From Stenotrophomonas maltophilia (lineage in GTDB: Bacteria > Pseudomonadota > Gammaproteobacteria > Xanthomonadales > Xanthomonadaceae): 64,000 nt of DNA. The stretch lies in the NCBI RefSeq assembly GCF_003205835.1, contig NZ_CP029773.1, positions 3,504,501-3,568,500 of the forward strand, written 5' to 3'. Made by a program: the position numbers and the translations under genes. This document shows positions 41,746 through 51,067 of the stretch, piece after piece; the first letter of the stretch is position 1, and each line of letters opens with the position of its first letter. Below the pieces are notes generated by a model. The model was not told the DNA's origin and ran no database searches. It was given only the letters and a program-made list of their open reading frames with translations.

Positions 41746-42474
41746 ATGCAGATGACCCCGCGGGCCAGCCGGCCTCGCTTCCTGCTTGTCGAGGACGACA
41801 TCATCAGCCGCGGTTTTTTCAAGGCGGCGTTGGAAACGTTACCGGCGGACGTGGATACCGCAGATTCCCTGGCCAGTGCGCTGGCGAGCGCGGAACCCGG
41901 CGCGCATGACCTGTGGCTGATCGACGTCAACCTACCCGACGGCAATGGCGCGCAGCTGCTGCGCCAATTGCGCCGTTCACACCCTGATACTCCCGCGTTG
42001 GCGCATACCGCCGACGGCGACACCTCCATTCATGCCCGGCTGCGCGAAGCCGGGTTCAGCGACACCCTGGTCAAACCCCTCGGCCGCGACCAGCTGCTGA
42101 AGGCCGTGCGCCGCGCGCTGGTGAACAGCCCGGCGGGGATCGTCATGGCACAGGCGCCAGCGGCGGTCGAGCTGCAGGTGCAGGACTGGGACGAGACTGC
42201 GGCATTGGCCGCGCTCAATGGCCAGCGCAACCACCTGATCGCCCTGCGCGAGCTGTTCCTGGCCGAGCTGCCGGGCGTACGCGATGCGGTCGAGCAGGCG
42301 GTGGACCAGCACGACGAGCGGCAGCTGCGCAGCCAATTGCACCGGTTGCAGGCAAGCTGCGGCTTCGTGGGCGCGGCACGTTTGGCCCGTGCGGTGCGCC
42401 AGTTGCATCATGCGCCGGAGTCCGGGCAGGCCCAGGCGGGGTTCCGCGACGCGGTGGCTGCCCTGCTGCATTGA
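41746..42474 (+). CDS. Response regulator with C-terminal Hpt domain
   Basis: About 242 residues. GGAGG at 41733 is 8 bases from the ATG at 41746, so I chose MQMTPRASRPRF rather than the ATG at 41731. The receiver domain (residues 10-130) has the acidic pair in LLVEDD, the phosphorylated Asp60 in LWLIDVNLP and the Lys in LVKPLG. The C-terminal part (150-240) is an Hpt phosphotransfer domain with His in QLHRLQASCGFVGAARLA. No DNA-binding domain is present, so it is a relay protein whose partner kinase is coded elsewhere. It ends at a large repeat region. Confidence 0.85.
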   Translation: MQMTPRASRPRFLLVEDDIISRGFFKAALETLPADVDTADSLASALASAEPGAHDLWLIDVNLPDGNGAQLLRQLRRSHPDTPALAHTADGDTSIHARLREAGFSDTLVKPLGRDQLLKAVRRALVNSPAGIVMAQAPAAVELQVQDWDETAALAALNGQRNHLIALRELFLAELPGVRDAVEQAVDQHDERQLRSQLHRLQASCGFVGAARLARAVRQLHHAPESGQAQAGFRDAVAALLH

Positions 42475-42576
42475 GGGGTGTTCGGCAGGGCTGCGCCCTG
42501 CACCTGCCGAGGCTTTCAAGCCGGAGCAACACCAAGGGCCAGAGCCAGATCGGCTCTGGCTTTCTGCTTGTTGGGC

Positions 42577-42674
42577 GGGGCGGTGTGGATTGGCAGGACA
42601 CGCCGTAAACCCGTCCCTGGGGGCTCGATGGCGCCATCCATGGCGCCAACGGTCCTGCCCACCCACACCGCCCC
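42577..42674 (-). ncRNA. TwoAYGGAY-like structured element, copy 3
   Basis: On the minus strand the outer stem is 12 bp plus 8 bp split by a 3-base bulge (42577-42599 with 42652-42674). It encloses GGCGCC-ATGGAT-GGCGCC (42630-42647) and CCC-AGGGAC-GGG (42610-42621). The second loop is AGGGAC instead of AYGGAY. The upstream box GGGAATCTGTC is at 42681-42691. Confidence 0.6.
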
Positions 42675-42702
42675 ACCCCCGACAGATTCCCGGTGACGGC
42701 TG

Positions 42703-42725
42703 GTAGATCCACGCCATGCGTGGAT
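42703..42725. repeat. SMAG-type palindrome
   Basis: GTAG followed by the imperfect palindrome ATCCACGCCATGCGTGGAT. The same sequence occurs inverted at 17185-17207. Confidence 0.8.
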
Positions 42726-42755
42726 GAATCCCTGTCAGATATCGAAATTCAAACT

Positions 42756-42796
42756 GGGGTCGGATCCGTTTTCCGAAGGAAAACGGATCCGACCCC
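42756..42796. repeat. GGGGTC-type hairpin repeat, copy 3
   Basis: A perfect 19-bp stem, GGGGTCGGATCCGTTTTCC with its complement, around GAA. It lies between two oppositely oriented two-loop elements. Confidence 0.85.
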
Positions 42797-42832
42797 GTCA
42801 GCATGTCCAACAGCTCGCGAGAAACTGTCGAA

Positions 42833-42934
42833 GGCGGGGTGGGTCCGGTTGCGGGGGCGTGAGCCGCATGGATGCGGCGACCGAGCTTACAGGGACGTAC
42901 TTGCAGCGGCCCCCGCAACCGGACCCACCCCGCC
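42833..42934 (+). ncRNA. TwoAYGGAY-like structured element, copy 4
   Basis: The outer stem of 26 bp is perfect (42833-42858 with 42909-42934). It encloses GCCGC-ATGGAT-GCGGC (42863-42878) and TAC-AGGGAC-GTA (42888-42899). The second hairpin, read TTACAGGGACGTA, is close to the in vitro CsrA-binding consensus. The upstream box GAAACTGTC is at 42821-42829. Confidence 0.62.
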
Positions 42935-43015
42935 TACCCACGGATAGCCAGCTTCTGCCGTTGACGTTGACGTTGATTCGGCAGGTGCAGGGCTGCAAGC
43001 CCTGCCGAACACCCC

Positions 43016-43735
43016 TCAACGCCTGGGAGCGAGCTGCTCGAGCATTTCCCAGGACTTCAGGCCGCGCGGCCCCAGGTGATGGGCCAACACCCGCCGCATC
43101 GGCAGGCGCAGGCTGGCCAGGTCGGCGGCATCGGGCTCTTCGTCGGCGGCCAGCGCCAGCAGCGCAGAACCCGTCGCGGCCGCCCGGCGCTCCCCACCGC
43201 GCTCACTGAGCAGGCGTTGCGCGCCTTCCTGCGGATCCAGTTCGTAGCGTGCCGCAGGATCGATCGGCTGGCCATCGCTGGCGCTGTCCAGATCGAATCC
43301 CAGGCCCAGCGCGGACAGCAGCTCGCGTTCAAACCGGCGCAGGGTCCAGGCCAGGCCCGCCCCCACTCCCAGCCGCGCGCGTGCCTCGCCGTAGGCCAGG
43401 TACAGCTCCGGCAGCGGGTCCTGGCGCGGGGCCAGGCGCAGGGTCAGCTCACTCAGGTAGAAGCCGGCCAGCATCGCCTGGCCGACCAGGCGCGGGGCCG
43501 CGTCCAGTGCCTCGGCGCCGCGCAGCTGGGCAAGCTCGCCACGTTGCTGGGCACTGAAGCGGATCCACTGCAGCGGTTGCAGGGCGGCGCGCAGCACCTG
43601 GCCCTTGGCAGTGGACACGCCACGCGCGAGCAGGCCGATACGGCCATGCTGCGCGCTCAACACTTCGACCAGAAGGCTGGTCTCGCGATAGGCCCGTGCA
43701 TGCAGCACGAAGCCGGTGTCGTCCTCGATCAGCAT
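43016..43735 (-). CDS. recO: DNA repair protein RecO
   Basis: A 239-residue protein with the typical RecO opening [20 protein letters not shown] followed by [12 protein letters not shown], an N-terminal OB fold, then a helical domain ([20 protein letters not shown]). RecO works with RecF and RecR to load RecA on gapped DNA. It is the last gene of the lepA-lepB-DUF4845-rnc-era-recO run, 18 bases after era, a standard arrangement. Downstream is a repeat region. Confidence 0.93.
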   Translation of the reverse strand: MLIEDDTGFVLHARAYRETSLLVEVLSAQHGRIGLLARGVSTAKGQVLRAALQPLQWIRFSAQQRGELAQLRGAEALDAAPRLVGQAMLAGFYLSELTLRLAPRQDPLPELYLAYGEARARLGVGAGLAWTLRRFERELLSALGLGFDLDSASDGQPIDPAARYELDPQEGAQRLLSERGGERRAAATGSALLALAADEEPDAADLASLRLPMRRVLAHHLGPRGLKSWEMLEQLAPRR

Positions 43736-43753
43736 CGAAGCGACCGTTCCGGG

Positions 43754-44650
43754 TTACTCGTAACCGAAGGCCTTCAGTGCGGCCTCGTCGTCGGACCAGC
43801 CTTCACGCACGCGTACCCAGGTCTCGAGGAACACCTTGGCGCCGAACAGACGCTCCATCTGCAGGCGCGACTTGGCCCCGATTTCCTTCAGGCGGGTGCC
43901 GCCCTTGCCGATCACGATCGCCTTCTGGCCTTCGCGCTCGACCCAGATCACCGCACCGATGCGCAGCAGGTTGCCGTCCTCGGTGAAGCGCTCGATCTCC
44001 ACCGTGGTGGCGTACGGCAGTTCCTCGCCGAGCTGGCGCATCAGCTGCTCGCGCACCAGTTCACCGGCCAGGAAACGCTGGCTGCGGTCGGTGATCTCGT
44101 CCTCGCCGAACATCGGCGGGGCTTCCGGCAGCAGCTTGAGCACGTCACGCACCAGCGCTTCCAGGCCGTTGCGCTTCTGCGCCGAGATCGGGTGCACGGC
44201 GGCGAAATCGCGGCCTTCGGTCACCTGCTGCAGGAACGGCAGCAGCGCGCCCTTTTCCTTCAGGCGGTCGATCTTGTTGACCACCAGCACCACCGGGATG
44301 CCGGCGTCGCGCAGCACGTTGAAGGCCAGGCTGTCCTCTTCGTCCCAGCGCCCGGCTTCGATCACCAGCAGGCCGGCATCGACGCCTTCCAGCGAACCGC
44401 GCGCGGCGCGGTTCATCACCCGGTTCATCGCCCGCTTCTGCACCTTGTGCAGGCCGGGGGTGTCGACCAGCACCAGCTGGCCTTCCGGATAAGTGGCGAT
44501 GCCCAGCAGGCGATGGCGCGTGGTCTGCGGGCGGTTGGAAACGATGCTGACCTTGGCGCCGACCAGGGCATTGGTCAGGGTCGATTTGCCCACGTTCGGG
44601 CGGCCGATGACGGCCACGCTGCCGCAATGATGGGGAGTTTGTTCGCTCAC
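43754..44650 (-). CDS. era: GTPase Era
   Basis: A 298-residue GTPase. G1 is GRPNVGKS near residue 16, G3 DTPG near 63 and G4 NKID near 125; the C-terminal KH domain contains [13 protein letters not shown]. Era binds the 3' end of 16S rRNA and assists 30S assembly. Its ATG overlaps the rnc stop by 4 bases (ATGA). Length and order are canonical. Confidence 0.96.
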   Translation of the reverse strand: MSEQTPHHCGSVAVIGRPNVGKSTLTNALVGAKVSIVSNRPQTTRHRLLGIATYPEGQLVLVDTPGLHKVQKRAMNRVMNRAARGSLEGVDAGLLVIEAGRWDEEDSLAFNVLRDAGIPVVLVVNKIDRLKEKGALLPFLQQVTEGRDFAAVHPISAQKRNGLEALVRDVLKLLPEAPPMFGEDEITDRSQRFLAGELVREQLMRQLGEELPYATTVEIERFTEDGNLLRIGAVIWVEREGQKAIVIGKGGTRLKEIGAKSRLQMERLFGAKVFLETWVRVREGWSDDEAALKAFGYE

Positions 44651-45327
44651 TTGGAATCCAGTTGTTCTAGGACGGCCGCAGCCGCCTGTTGTTCGGCAAG
44701 CCGCCGCGAGGCGCCTTCGCCCTCGGTGCTGGCGGCCGGGTCGGCTACGATGCAGCGTACCCGGAAGTGTTTGGCATGGTCGTCACCGGATTCTGACACC
44801 AGTTCATACTGCGGCAACGCCTTCTGTCGGGCCTGCAGCCATTCCTGCAGGCGGGTCTTGGGGTCCTTCTCGGGCCGACCGGAGGCCGGCAGTGCCTCGA
44901 TCGAAGCGCTGAACCAGGGCAGTACCACCGCCCGGCAGGCCTCGAAGCCGGCATCCAGGTAGATCGCGGCCACCACGGCTTCCACCGCGTCGGCCAGGAT
45001 CGAGTCGCGACGATGACCGCCGGACTTCATTTCGCCCGGGCCCAGGGTCAGCCGCTCGCCCAGTTCCAGGGTGCGCCCGATCACCGCCAGCGCGCCTTCA
45101 CGCACCAGCTCGGCACGGGCACGGGTCATCGCCCCTTCGTCAGCCTTGGGCCAGCGCCGGTACAACGCCTCGGCCGCCATCATGTTGACGATGCTGTCGC
45201 CGAGGAACTCCAGGCGCTCGTTGTGCGGCGCGCCGGCACTGCGATGGGTCAGCGCCTGCTTGAGCAGGGCCGGATCGCGGAAAGGATGACCGATCAGGTC
45301 GCCACGTTGGATGAATTTACTGGGCAC
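44647..45327 (-). CDS. rnc: Ribonuclease III
   Basis: A 226-residue enzyme. The RNase III signature [20 protein letters not shown] lies near residue 38; the second metal site is [15 protein letters not shown] near 113. The double-stranded RNA-binding domain is at residues 155-224 ([31 protein letters not shown]). It processes rRNA precursors and other duplex RNA. Its start overlaps the DUF4845 gene by 11 bases and its end the era start by 4, so the three are tightly coupled. Confidence 0.96.
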   Translation of the reverse strand: MPSKFIQRGDLIGHPFRDPALLKQALTHRSAGAPHNERLEFLGDSIVNMMAAEALYRRWPKADEGAMTRARAELVREGALAVIGRTLELGERLTLGPGEMKSGGHRRDSILADAVEAVVAAIYLDAGFEACRAVVLPWFSASIEALPASGRPEKDPKTRLQEWLQARQKALPQYELVSESGDDHAKHFRVRCIVADPAASTEGEGASRRLAEQQAAAAVLEQLDSK

Positions 45328-45700
45328 CGCTTCGTGTCAGGTCCTGGGAAGAATCGAATTTGCCAACCACATCGAGGTTGCCGATCAGCGGGCGACGCAC
45401 TTCGTAGTTGACCTTGAGGGTCCAGCCATTGTCGCGACGATCGAACTTCACGTTGGCCGGCTTCACATTTTCCGAGTAGTTGATGTACAGGCGCTTGAAG
45501 AACAGATCCTGGATCCGTGAGGGCTCCATGCTGCCTACGCCCGGCTCGTTGGCCAGGCTCTTCATCGCCGAGCGCACGGCGTAGTACTCCTGGTACATCG
45601 GGAACAGCTTCATGCCGATGTAGAGGAAGAACCCGACCACGATCAGGACCGTCAGGAACGAGGTCAGGGTCATGCCGCGCTGCGTGTTCATCGTCTTCAT
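45317..45700 (-). CDS. DUF4845 small membrane protein
   Basis: A 127-residue protein starting [20 protein letters not shown], with GGGGAGA before the ATG. One N-terminal span ([20 protein letters not shown]) is followed by a soluble domain ([35 protein letters not shown]), probably periplasmic. The start resembles a pilin-like leader ([12 protein letters not shown]), but the Glu5 of true pilins is missing. Such DUF4845 proteins sit between lepB and rnc in many beta- and gammaproteobacteria; the function is unknown. Confidence 0.85.
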   Translation of the reverse strand: MKTMNTQRGMTLTSFLTVLIVVGFFLYIGMKLFPMYQEYYAVRSAMKSLANEPGVGSMEPSRIQDLFFKRLYINYSENVKPANVKFDRRDNGWTLKVNYEVRRPLIGNLDVVGKFDSSQDLTRSGAQ

Positions 45701-45752
45701 TGCGTTCTCCCCAGATACGCGTTGGATGTGAAAGTGCTCAGTTGATGCCCGA

Positions 45753-46547
45753 TCAGTTGATGCTCGAACCGATCCGCGACGGCTCGAAGCCATCCTTGCA
45801 GAACCAGCCCTGGCAGTTCAGCCAGATCAGGAACGCCTTGCCGCGCAGGTTCTCTTCCGGCAGCAGGCCCCAGAAACGGCCGTCGTCGCTGTTGTCGCGG
45901 TTGTCGCCCATCACCAGGTACTTGCCGGCCGGCACGGTCCATTGACCCTGGCCACGCGGGTAATCGGTCTCCAGCACGGTGTGGGTACGGCCCGGCAGGT
46001 GCTCGACCAGCAGGTTGGCGCCCTCGCCCTGGCCCTTGTGGCCGGCGTAGATACCCTTGTTGTCGTACTTCAGCGGCTCACCGTTGAGGATCACGCCGTC
46101 GCCTTCGAAGACCACGGTGTCGCCCGGCACGCCGATCACGCGCTTGATGAAGTTCTCGCCCTTGGCCGGGTCGTTGTCGCTGTGGCCGGGGAAGTGGAAC
46201 ACCACCACGTCGCCACGCGATGGCTCGCCGAACGGCACGATCTTGGTGTTGCTGATCGGCAGGCGCAGGCCGTAGGAGAACTTGTTGACCAGGATGAAAT
46301 CGCCGATCAGCAGGTTCGGCATCATCGAGCTGGACGGGATCTTGTACGGCTCGGCGATGAAACTGCGCACGATCAGCACGATCGCCAGCACCGGGAAGAA
46401 CGCACGCGAGTAATCCACCAGCACCGGCTCGGAATCGAGCAGGCCCGCGCGCTGGGCGCGACGCTTGGCGAGATACAGCTTGTCCGCGAGCAGGATCAGG
46501 CCCGAAGCCAGGGTCAGCACGACCAGGAGGATCTCAAACAGTTTCAT
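45753..46547 (-). CDS. lepB: Signal peptidase I
   Basis: A 264-residue inner-membrane protease with two N-terminal spans (residues 3-20 and around 50-65). The catalytic Ser lies in PSSSMMPNLLIGD near residue 74 and the catalytic Lys in FIKRVIGVPGDTV near 135. The C-terminal box is YLVMGDNRDNSDDGRFWG. It removes signal peptides from exported proteins, including several in this window. It is cotranscribed with lepA upstream (54-base gap). Confidence 0.96.
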   Translation of the reverse strand: MKLFEILLVVLTLASGLILLADKLYLAKRRAQRAGLLDSEPVLVDYSRAFFPVLAIVLIVRSFIAEPYKIPSSSMMPNLLIGDFILVNKFSYGLRLPISNTKIVPFGEPSRGDVVVFHFPGHSDNDPAKGENFIKRVIGVPGDTVVFEGDGVILNGEPLKYDNKGIYAGHKGQGEGANLLVEHLPGRTHTVLETDYPRGQGQWTVPAGKYLVMGDNRDNSDDGRFWGLLPEENLRGKAFLIWLNCQGWFCKDGFEPSRIGSSIN

Positions 46548-46601
46548 TCAGGGTCCTTTGCAACGTCACCAGACGACCGGCCCCGCGGGGCCGGTGCGGG
46601 C

Positions 46602-48410
46602 TTACTTGTTGTCCATCTGCAGGACGGCCAGGAACGCTTCCTGCGGAATCTCCACGCGTCCGACCTGCTTCATGCGCTTCTTGCCTTCCTTCTGCTTTTC
46701 CAGAAGCTTCTTCTTGCGCGAAACGTCGCCACCATAGCACTTGGCCAGCACGTTCTTGCGCATGGCCTTGACCGTGGTACGGGCGATGATCTGCGAGCCG
46801 ACGGCGGCCTGGATGGCCACGTCGAACATCTGCCGCGGGATCAGGTCCTTCATCTTCTCGCACAGCTCGCGGCCGCGGCGGTCGGCATGGCTGCGGTGCA
46901 CGATCAGCGACAGCGCATCGACCTTGTCGCCGTTGATCAGCACGTCCACGCGCACGAACGGGCCCGCGTCGAAGCGCACGAAGTGGTAGTCCAGCGAGGC
47001 ATAGCCGCGGCTGACCGACTTCAGCTTGTCGAAGAAGTCCAGCACCACTTCCGCCATCGGCAGCTCGTAGCTGATCTGCACCTGGCTGCCCAGGTAGTTG
47101 ATGCCGATCTGGCTGCCGCGCTTCTCTTCGCACAGCTTGATGATGTTGCCGATGTACTCCTCGGGGGTGAGTACGTTGGCACGGATGATCGGCTCGCGGA
47201 TCTCCTCGACCTGGTTCACCGGCGGCAGCTTGGCCGGGTTGTCCATGTTGATGATCGAGCCATCGGTCTTCAGGACTTCATACACCACCGTCGGCGCGGT
47301 GCTGATCAGGTCCAGGTTGTATTCGCGCTCCAGGCGCTCCTGCACGATTTCCATGTGCAGCATGCCGAGGAAGCCGCAGCGGAAGCCGAAGCCCATCGCT
47401 TCGGAGCTTTCCGGCTCGAAACGCAGCGCGGCATCGTTCAGGCGCAGCTTGTCCAGCGCTTCGCGCAGGTCCGGGTAGTCCTCGGCGTCGACCGGGAACA
47501 GGCCGGCGAACACGCGCGGCTGCATTTCCTGGAAACCCGGCAGCGGCTTCGGCGCCGGGTCGCCGGCCAGGGTCAGGGTGTCGCCGACCGGCGCACCGTG
47601 CACGTCCTTGATGCTGGCGGTGACCCAGCCCACTTCGCCAGCCTTCAGTGCCGGCAGCACCTTGCGCTTCGGGGTGAACACACCGACGTTGTCGACCTGG
47701 TGGTTGCGGCCGGTCGACATCACCTGCAGCTTGTCGCCGGCCTTGATCTCGCCCTGCATCACGCGCACCAGCGAGACCACGCCCAGGTAGTTGTCGAACC
47801 AGGAGTCGATGATCAGCGCCTGCAGCTTCTCGGTGTCGCGCGGCTTCGGCGGCGGGATGCGATGCACGATCGCTTCCAGCACGTCCTGCACGTTCAGCCC
47901 GGTCTTGGCGCTGACCGGCACGGCGTCGGAGGCATCGATGCCGATCACGGCCTCGATCTCGGCCTTGGCGCGCTCGATGTCCGCGGTCGGCAGGTCGATC
48001 TTGTTGATCACCGGCACCACTTCCAGGCCCTGCTCCACGGCGGTGTAGCAGTTGGCCACCGACTGCGCTTCCACGCCCTGGGCGGCATCGACCACCAGCA
48101 GCGCGCCTTCGCAGGCGGCCAGCGAGCGGCTGACTTCATAGGAGAAGTCGACGTGGCCGGGGGTGTCGATGAAGTTCAGGTGGTAGGTCTGCCCGTCCTT
48201 GGCCAGGTACGGCAGCGACACCGACTGCGCCTTGATCGTGATGCCACGCTCGCGCTCGATCGGGTTGGAGTCGAGCACCTGCGCTTCCATCTCGCGGGCC
48301 TGCAGGCCACCACAGAGCTGGATGATGCGGTCGGCCAGCGTGGACTTGCCGTGGTCGACATGGGCGATGATGGAGAAGTTGCGGATGTTCCGCATCGAAT
48401 CAGAAGACAT
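46602..48410 (-). CDS. lepA: Elongation factor 4 (LepA)
   Basis: A 602-residue translational GTPase. G1 is AHVDHGKST near residue 15, G3 DTPGHVDF near 80 and G4 NKIDLP near 134; the C-terminal unique domain ends in [10 protein letters not shown]4 back-translocates or remodels stalled ribosomes and helps 30S assembly. It is the first gene of the lepA-to-recO run. The 165-base gap upstream holds a GC hairpin belonging to mucD. Confidence 0.96.
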   Translation of the reverse strand: MSSDSMRNIRNFSIIAHVDHGKSTLADRIIQLCGGLQAREMEAQVLDSNPIERERGITIKAQSVSLPYLAKDGQTYHLNFIDTPGHVDFSYEVSRSLAACEGALLVVDAAQGVEAQSVANCYTAVEQGLEVVPVINKIDLPTADIERAKAEIEAVIGIDASDAVPVSAKTGLNVQDVLEAIVHRIPPPKPRDTEKLQALIIDSWFDNYLGVVSLVRVMQGEIKAGDKLQVMSTGRNHQVDNVGVFTPKRKVLPALKAGEVGWVTASIKDVHGAPVGDTLTLAGDPAPKPLPGFQEMQPRVFAGLFPVDAEDYPDLREALDKLRLNDAALRFEPESSEAMGFGFRCGFLGMLHMEIVQERLEREYNLDLISTAPTVVYEVLKTDGSIINMDNPAKLPPVNQVEEIREPIIRANVLTPEEYIGNIIKLCEEKRGSQIGINYLGSQVQISYELPMAEVVLDFFDKLKSVSRGYASLDYHFVRFDAGPFVRVDVLINGDKVDALSLIVHRSHADRRGRELCEKMKDLIPRQMFDVAIQAAVGSQIIARTTVKAMRKNVLAKCYGGDVSRKKKLLEKQKEGKKRMKQVGRVEIPQEAFLAVLQMDNK

Positions 48411-48510
48411 AGGTGGCGGCGGCGCGCGGCGTCGTCAGGGTAACGGTCGATTATCGCACGCCCGGCGCCCCGCCGCGAAAATGGCCTCATCGGCCCGGGC
48501 CCGGAACGGC

Positions 48511-48536
48511 CGAAGCCCCGCCAGAGCGGGGCTTCG
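48511..48536 (-). terminator. Hairpin after mucD
   Basis: A perfect 11-bp stem, CGAAGCCCCGC with GCGGGGCTTCG, around CAGA, 40 bases after the mucD stop. There is no long T-run, so it is a modest terminator for the stress operon. Confidence 0.6.
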
Positions 48537-48575
48537 GGGAACACGGCGGGGCCGACAGGACGGCCCGGGCGGGCC

Positions 48576-50111
48576 TTACTGGCCGGCCTTCACCGCCACG
48601 AACGCGCTGTTGCCGTTGCCGGTACGCACCAGCAGCATCACCACATCGTCCTTCTTGTAGCTGGACAGCGCGCGGTTCAGGCCATCCACGCTGCCGACCG
48701 GGGTGCGGCCGACCTGCAGGATCACCATGCCCGGAGACAGTCCGGCATCCCGCGCCGCCTGGCCCTTGACCCCGGTGATGCGCACGCCCTCGTTGCCATC
48801 CAGGCCGAACTGCTTGCGCTGCGGTGCGGTCAGGTCGCTGACATCCAGGCCCAGCAGGGCATTGGCGCCGGCCTGCGGTGCCGCATCGGGCTTGGCCGCA
48901 GCCGCCGCGCGGGCATTGCCCTGACCGTCTTCGCTCAGTGCGGTCAGCGTGGCGCTGAGGTCACGCGGCTTGCCGTCGCGGATCACGCCCAGAGTGACCC
49001 GGCTGCCCGGTGCCATCGCGCCGATCAGCGGCGGCAGGTCGGACCAGTTGTTGACCGGGCTGCCATTGACCGAGCGGACCACGTCGCCGATCTGCACCCC
49101 GGCCTTCTCGGCAGCACTGCCGGGCACGATCTGGTTGACCAGCGCACCACGGCTGTCCGGCAGCCCGAGGCCCTGTGCCTTCAGCGAATCGATCGGTTCG
49201 ACCACCGCGCCGAGCTGGCCACGGGTGACCTTGCCGCTCTTCTTGATCTGTTCAACCGCGCTCATCGCCAGGTCGATCGGGATCGCGAAGCTGATGCCCA
49301 TGTAGCCGCCAGAGGCGGAGAATATCTGCGAGTTGATGCCGACCACTTCGCCACGGGTGTTCAGCAACGGACCGCCGGAGTTGCCCTGGTTGATCGCCAC
49401 ATCGGTCTGGATGAACGGCACATAGCGCTGGTCTGCACCGCCGGTGCTGCGGCCCAGCGCGCTGACGATACCGGCGGTGACCGAATGATCGAGACCGAAC
49501 GGCGAGCCGATCGCGACGACCCACTGGCCCGGCTTCAGCGTGTTGGAATCACCCACGCGCACGGTCGGCAGGTTCTTGCCTTCGATCTTCAGCAGGGCTA
49601 CGTCGTACTGCTGGTCGCTGCCCACCACCTTGGCCTTGAACTCGCGGCTGTCGCCCAGCTTGACCTTCACCTCGCTGGCATCGGCCACCACGTGGTAATT
49701 GGTCAGCACGTAGCCGTCGGGTGAAATGATGAAGCCCGAGCCCATGCCGCGGCCCTTGATGCTGGGACCACCGTCCTGGCCACCCGGGCCCTGCCCCGGC
49801 ATCGGGAAGTCCGGGCCGAAGAAGCGGCGGAAGAATTCAGGCATGTCATCGTCGCCCCCCATCGGGCCTCGCGAGGCCTGCCGGTTGTTGCGCACGATGG
49901 TGGTGTCGACGTTGACCACGCCCGGGCCGACCTGTTCGACCAGGTGGGTGAAGTCGGGCAATCCACTGACCAGCGGCTGTGCCGGCGCCCGCGGTGCGGC
50001 GGCCGGAGAGGCCTCGGTCTGCGCGGCCGGGGCCGGGGCCTGCGCGCAGGCCATCAGCGGCAGGGTCAGGGCCAGCAGGCCAATGGCCTGCGTGCGGAAT
50101 CGGGGAGTCAT
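48576..50111 (-). CDS. mucD: Periplasmic serine protease MucD (DegP/HtrA family)
   Basis: A 511-residue protein starting MTPRFRTQAIGLLALTLPLM, with GGAGG about 10 bases before. The signal peptide ends LMACAQ, so the protein may be a lipoprotein or simply cleaved. The catalytic triad is His in TNYHVVAD, Asp in YDVALLKI and Ser in NQGNSGGPLLN; two PDZ domains follow. Family role: chaperone and protease for misfolded envelope proteins. It is third in rpoE-rseA-mucD, 74 bases after rseA, which fits MucD of the AlgU operon. The frame is open further upstream but runs inside rseA. Confidence 0.92.
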   Translation of the reverse strand: MTPRFRTQAIGLLALTLPLMACAQAPAPAAQTEASPAAAPRAPAQPLVSGLPDFTHLVEQVGPGVVNVDTTIVRNNRQASRGPMGGDDDMPEFFRRFFGPDFPMPGQGPGGQDGGPSIKGRGMGSGFIISPDGYVLTNYHVVADASEVKVKLGDSREFKAKVVGSDQQYDVALLKIEGKNLPTVRVGDSNTLKPGQWVVAIGSPFGLDHSVTAGIVSALGRSTGGADQRYVPFIQTDVAINQGNSGGPLLNTRGEVVGINSQIFSASGGYMGISFAIPIDLAMSAVEQIKKSGKVTRGQLGAVVEPIDSLKAQGLGLPDSRGALVNQIVPGSAAEKAGVQIGDVVRSVNGSPVNNWSDLPPLIGAMAPGSRVTLGVIRDGKPRDLSATLTALSEDGQGNARAAAAAKPDAAPQAGANALLGLDVSDLTAPQRKQFGLDGNEGVRITGVKGQAARDAGLSPGMVILQVGRTPVGSVDGLNRALSSYKKDDVVMLLVRTGNGNSAFVAVKAGQ

Positions 50112-50185
50112 CGGACGGCAACCTCCGGATCGGATGGAAAGAGGAATACGGGCCCCGCCGGCGGCGGGGCGTGAAAGCGCCCGGC

Positions 50186-51067
50186 TCAGTCGCGCGGACG
50201 CGGCGGCACCGGCAGGTCGTCCTGCAGGCGCGGCTCGAACGGGTAGAACGCGGCGCCACCGGCGTGGGCCGGGAAGCTGGCATTGAGCGCGCCGGCGGCG
50301 GCAGGTGCCAGGCTGGAGCGCGGCCACGGTCGTGCCTGCAGCCCGCCGACCTCACCGAATGGCAGGTTGCGGCCCGTGTTGGCCGGCACGGTCGGGGTCA
50401 ACGGCGCCTGCGCGGCGGCCACCGCACGCTGCGGAACATCGTCGCGCTGGGCGGCTCGCGCAGCCTGCTGGCTGCGGGTCGCGCTGGCACGGCGGGTGTC
50501 CTGGCGGCGGCTGGCAGCGGCCATCGCCACGGCAGGCGCCGCCGCCACGGCCATCGCCGCAGTATCCACCGAGGCTTCGGTGACCGGGGCCGGGTTGCCC
50601 GGTGCCGGCGCAAGCTCGGCCTGGCTGGCGATCACCTGCGGTGCCAACGGCTCGCCCGGCGTGGCGTCCTGCAGCTTCTCGCCGCCCATGAACAGGGCCA
50701 CGGCTGCCACCGAGGCGGCCAGTGCAGCGCCACCGCCCCACGCTCGCCAGCCGGTACGGCGCACCTGGCGACGCGGCTCGGCCCGTGGCGCCGGTTCGGC
50801 GGCAATGGCAGCGGCCACGGTCGCGCTGAAGCCGGCCGGCGCCAGCGCCGAGGCCTGCCCGCGCATCACATCGCCCAGCAGCTGCCAGCGTTCCTGGCAG
50901 CCCGCCAGTTCGGGATCATGTTCCATGCGACGCAGCAGGAAGCGGGCCTCATCGGCACCCAGCTCGCCATCGACCAGGGCCGACAGCTGTTCGCGGTGGC
51001 GCTGGTCCAGGCGCTGCCCGGCGGGCGAATGGTGATTCTGCGATTCGTTGAACGGATTACTGGTCAT
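50186..51067 (-). CDS. rseA: Anti-sigma-E factor RseA/MucA family
   Basis: A 293-residue single-span protein. The N-terminal cytoplasmic domain (residues 20-75, REQLSALVDGELGADEARFL, then LLGDVMRGQ) is the RseA domain that binds sigma-E. The span is about residues 108-130 (GWRAWGGGAALAASVAAVAL). The periplasmic part is unusually Ala/Pro-rich and longer than in E. coli RseA (216). Its ATG overlaps the rpoE stop (ATGA). Stress proteolysis of the periplasmic part would free RpoE; no RseB gene is seen here, mucD follows directly. Confidence 0.88.
   Translation of the reverse strand: MTSNPFNESQNHHSPAGQRLDQRHREQLSALVDGELGADEARFLLRRMEHDPELAGCQERWQLLGDVMRGQASALAPAGFSATVAAAIAAEPAPRAEPRRQVRRTGWRAWGGGAALAASVAAVALFMGGEKLQDATPGEPLAPQVIASQAELAPAPGNPAPVTEASVDTAAMAVAAAPAVAMAAASRRQDTRRASATRSQQAARAAQRDDVPQRAVAAAQAPLTPTVPANTGRNLPFGEVGGLQARPWPRSSLAPAAAGALNASFPAHAGGAAFYPFEPRLQDDLPVPPRPRD

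Larger units (their letters stand above)
42482..43012. repeat. Mosaic intergenic repeat region (540 bases)
   Basis: The gap between the receiver-Hpt gene and recO holds no gene. In order it contains a REP hairpin GCAGGGC-TGC-GCCCTGC (42485-42501), an AGAGCCAGATCGGCTCTGGC hairpin, a two-loop element on the minus strand (42577-42674) and a SMAG palindrome with GTAG head (42703-42725). A GGGGTC hairpin (42756-42796), a second two-loop element on the plus strand (42833-42934) and a closing REP hairpin (42987-43005) follow. Confidence 0.8.

Noticed and set aside
41619..42029. Upstream extension of the rlmD frame
   Set aside because: It overlaps the receiver domain gene on the other strand; the GTG at 41618 gives the normal RlmD length and whole TRAM domain.
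45942..48443. An 833-codon open frame opposite lepA and lepB
   Set aside because: Low-complexity His/Gln/Val-rich antisense of two universal genes; no ribosome site or recognisable motif.
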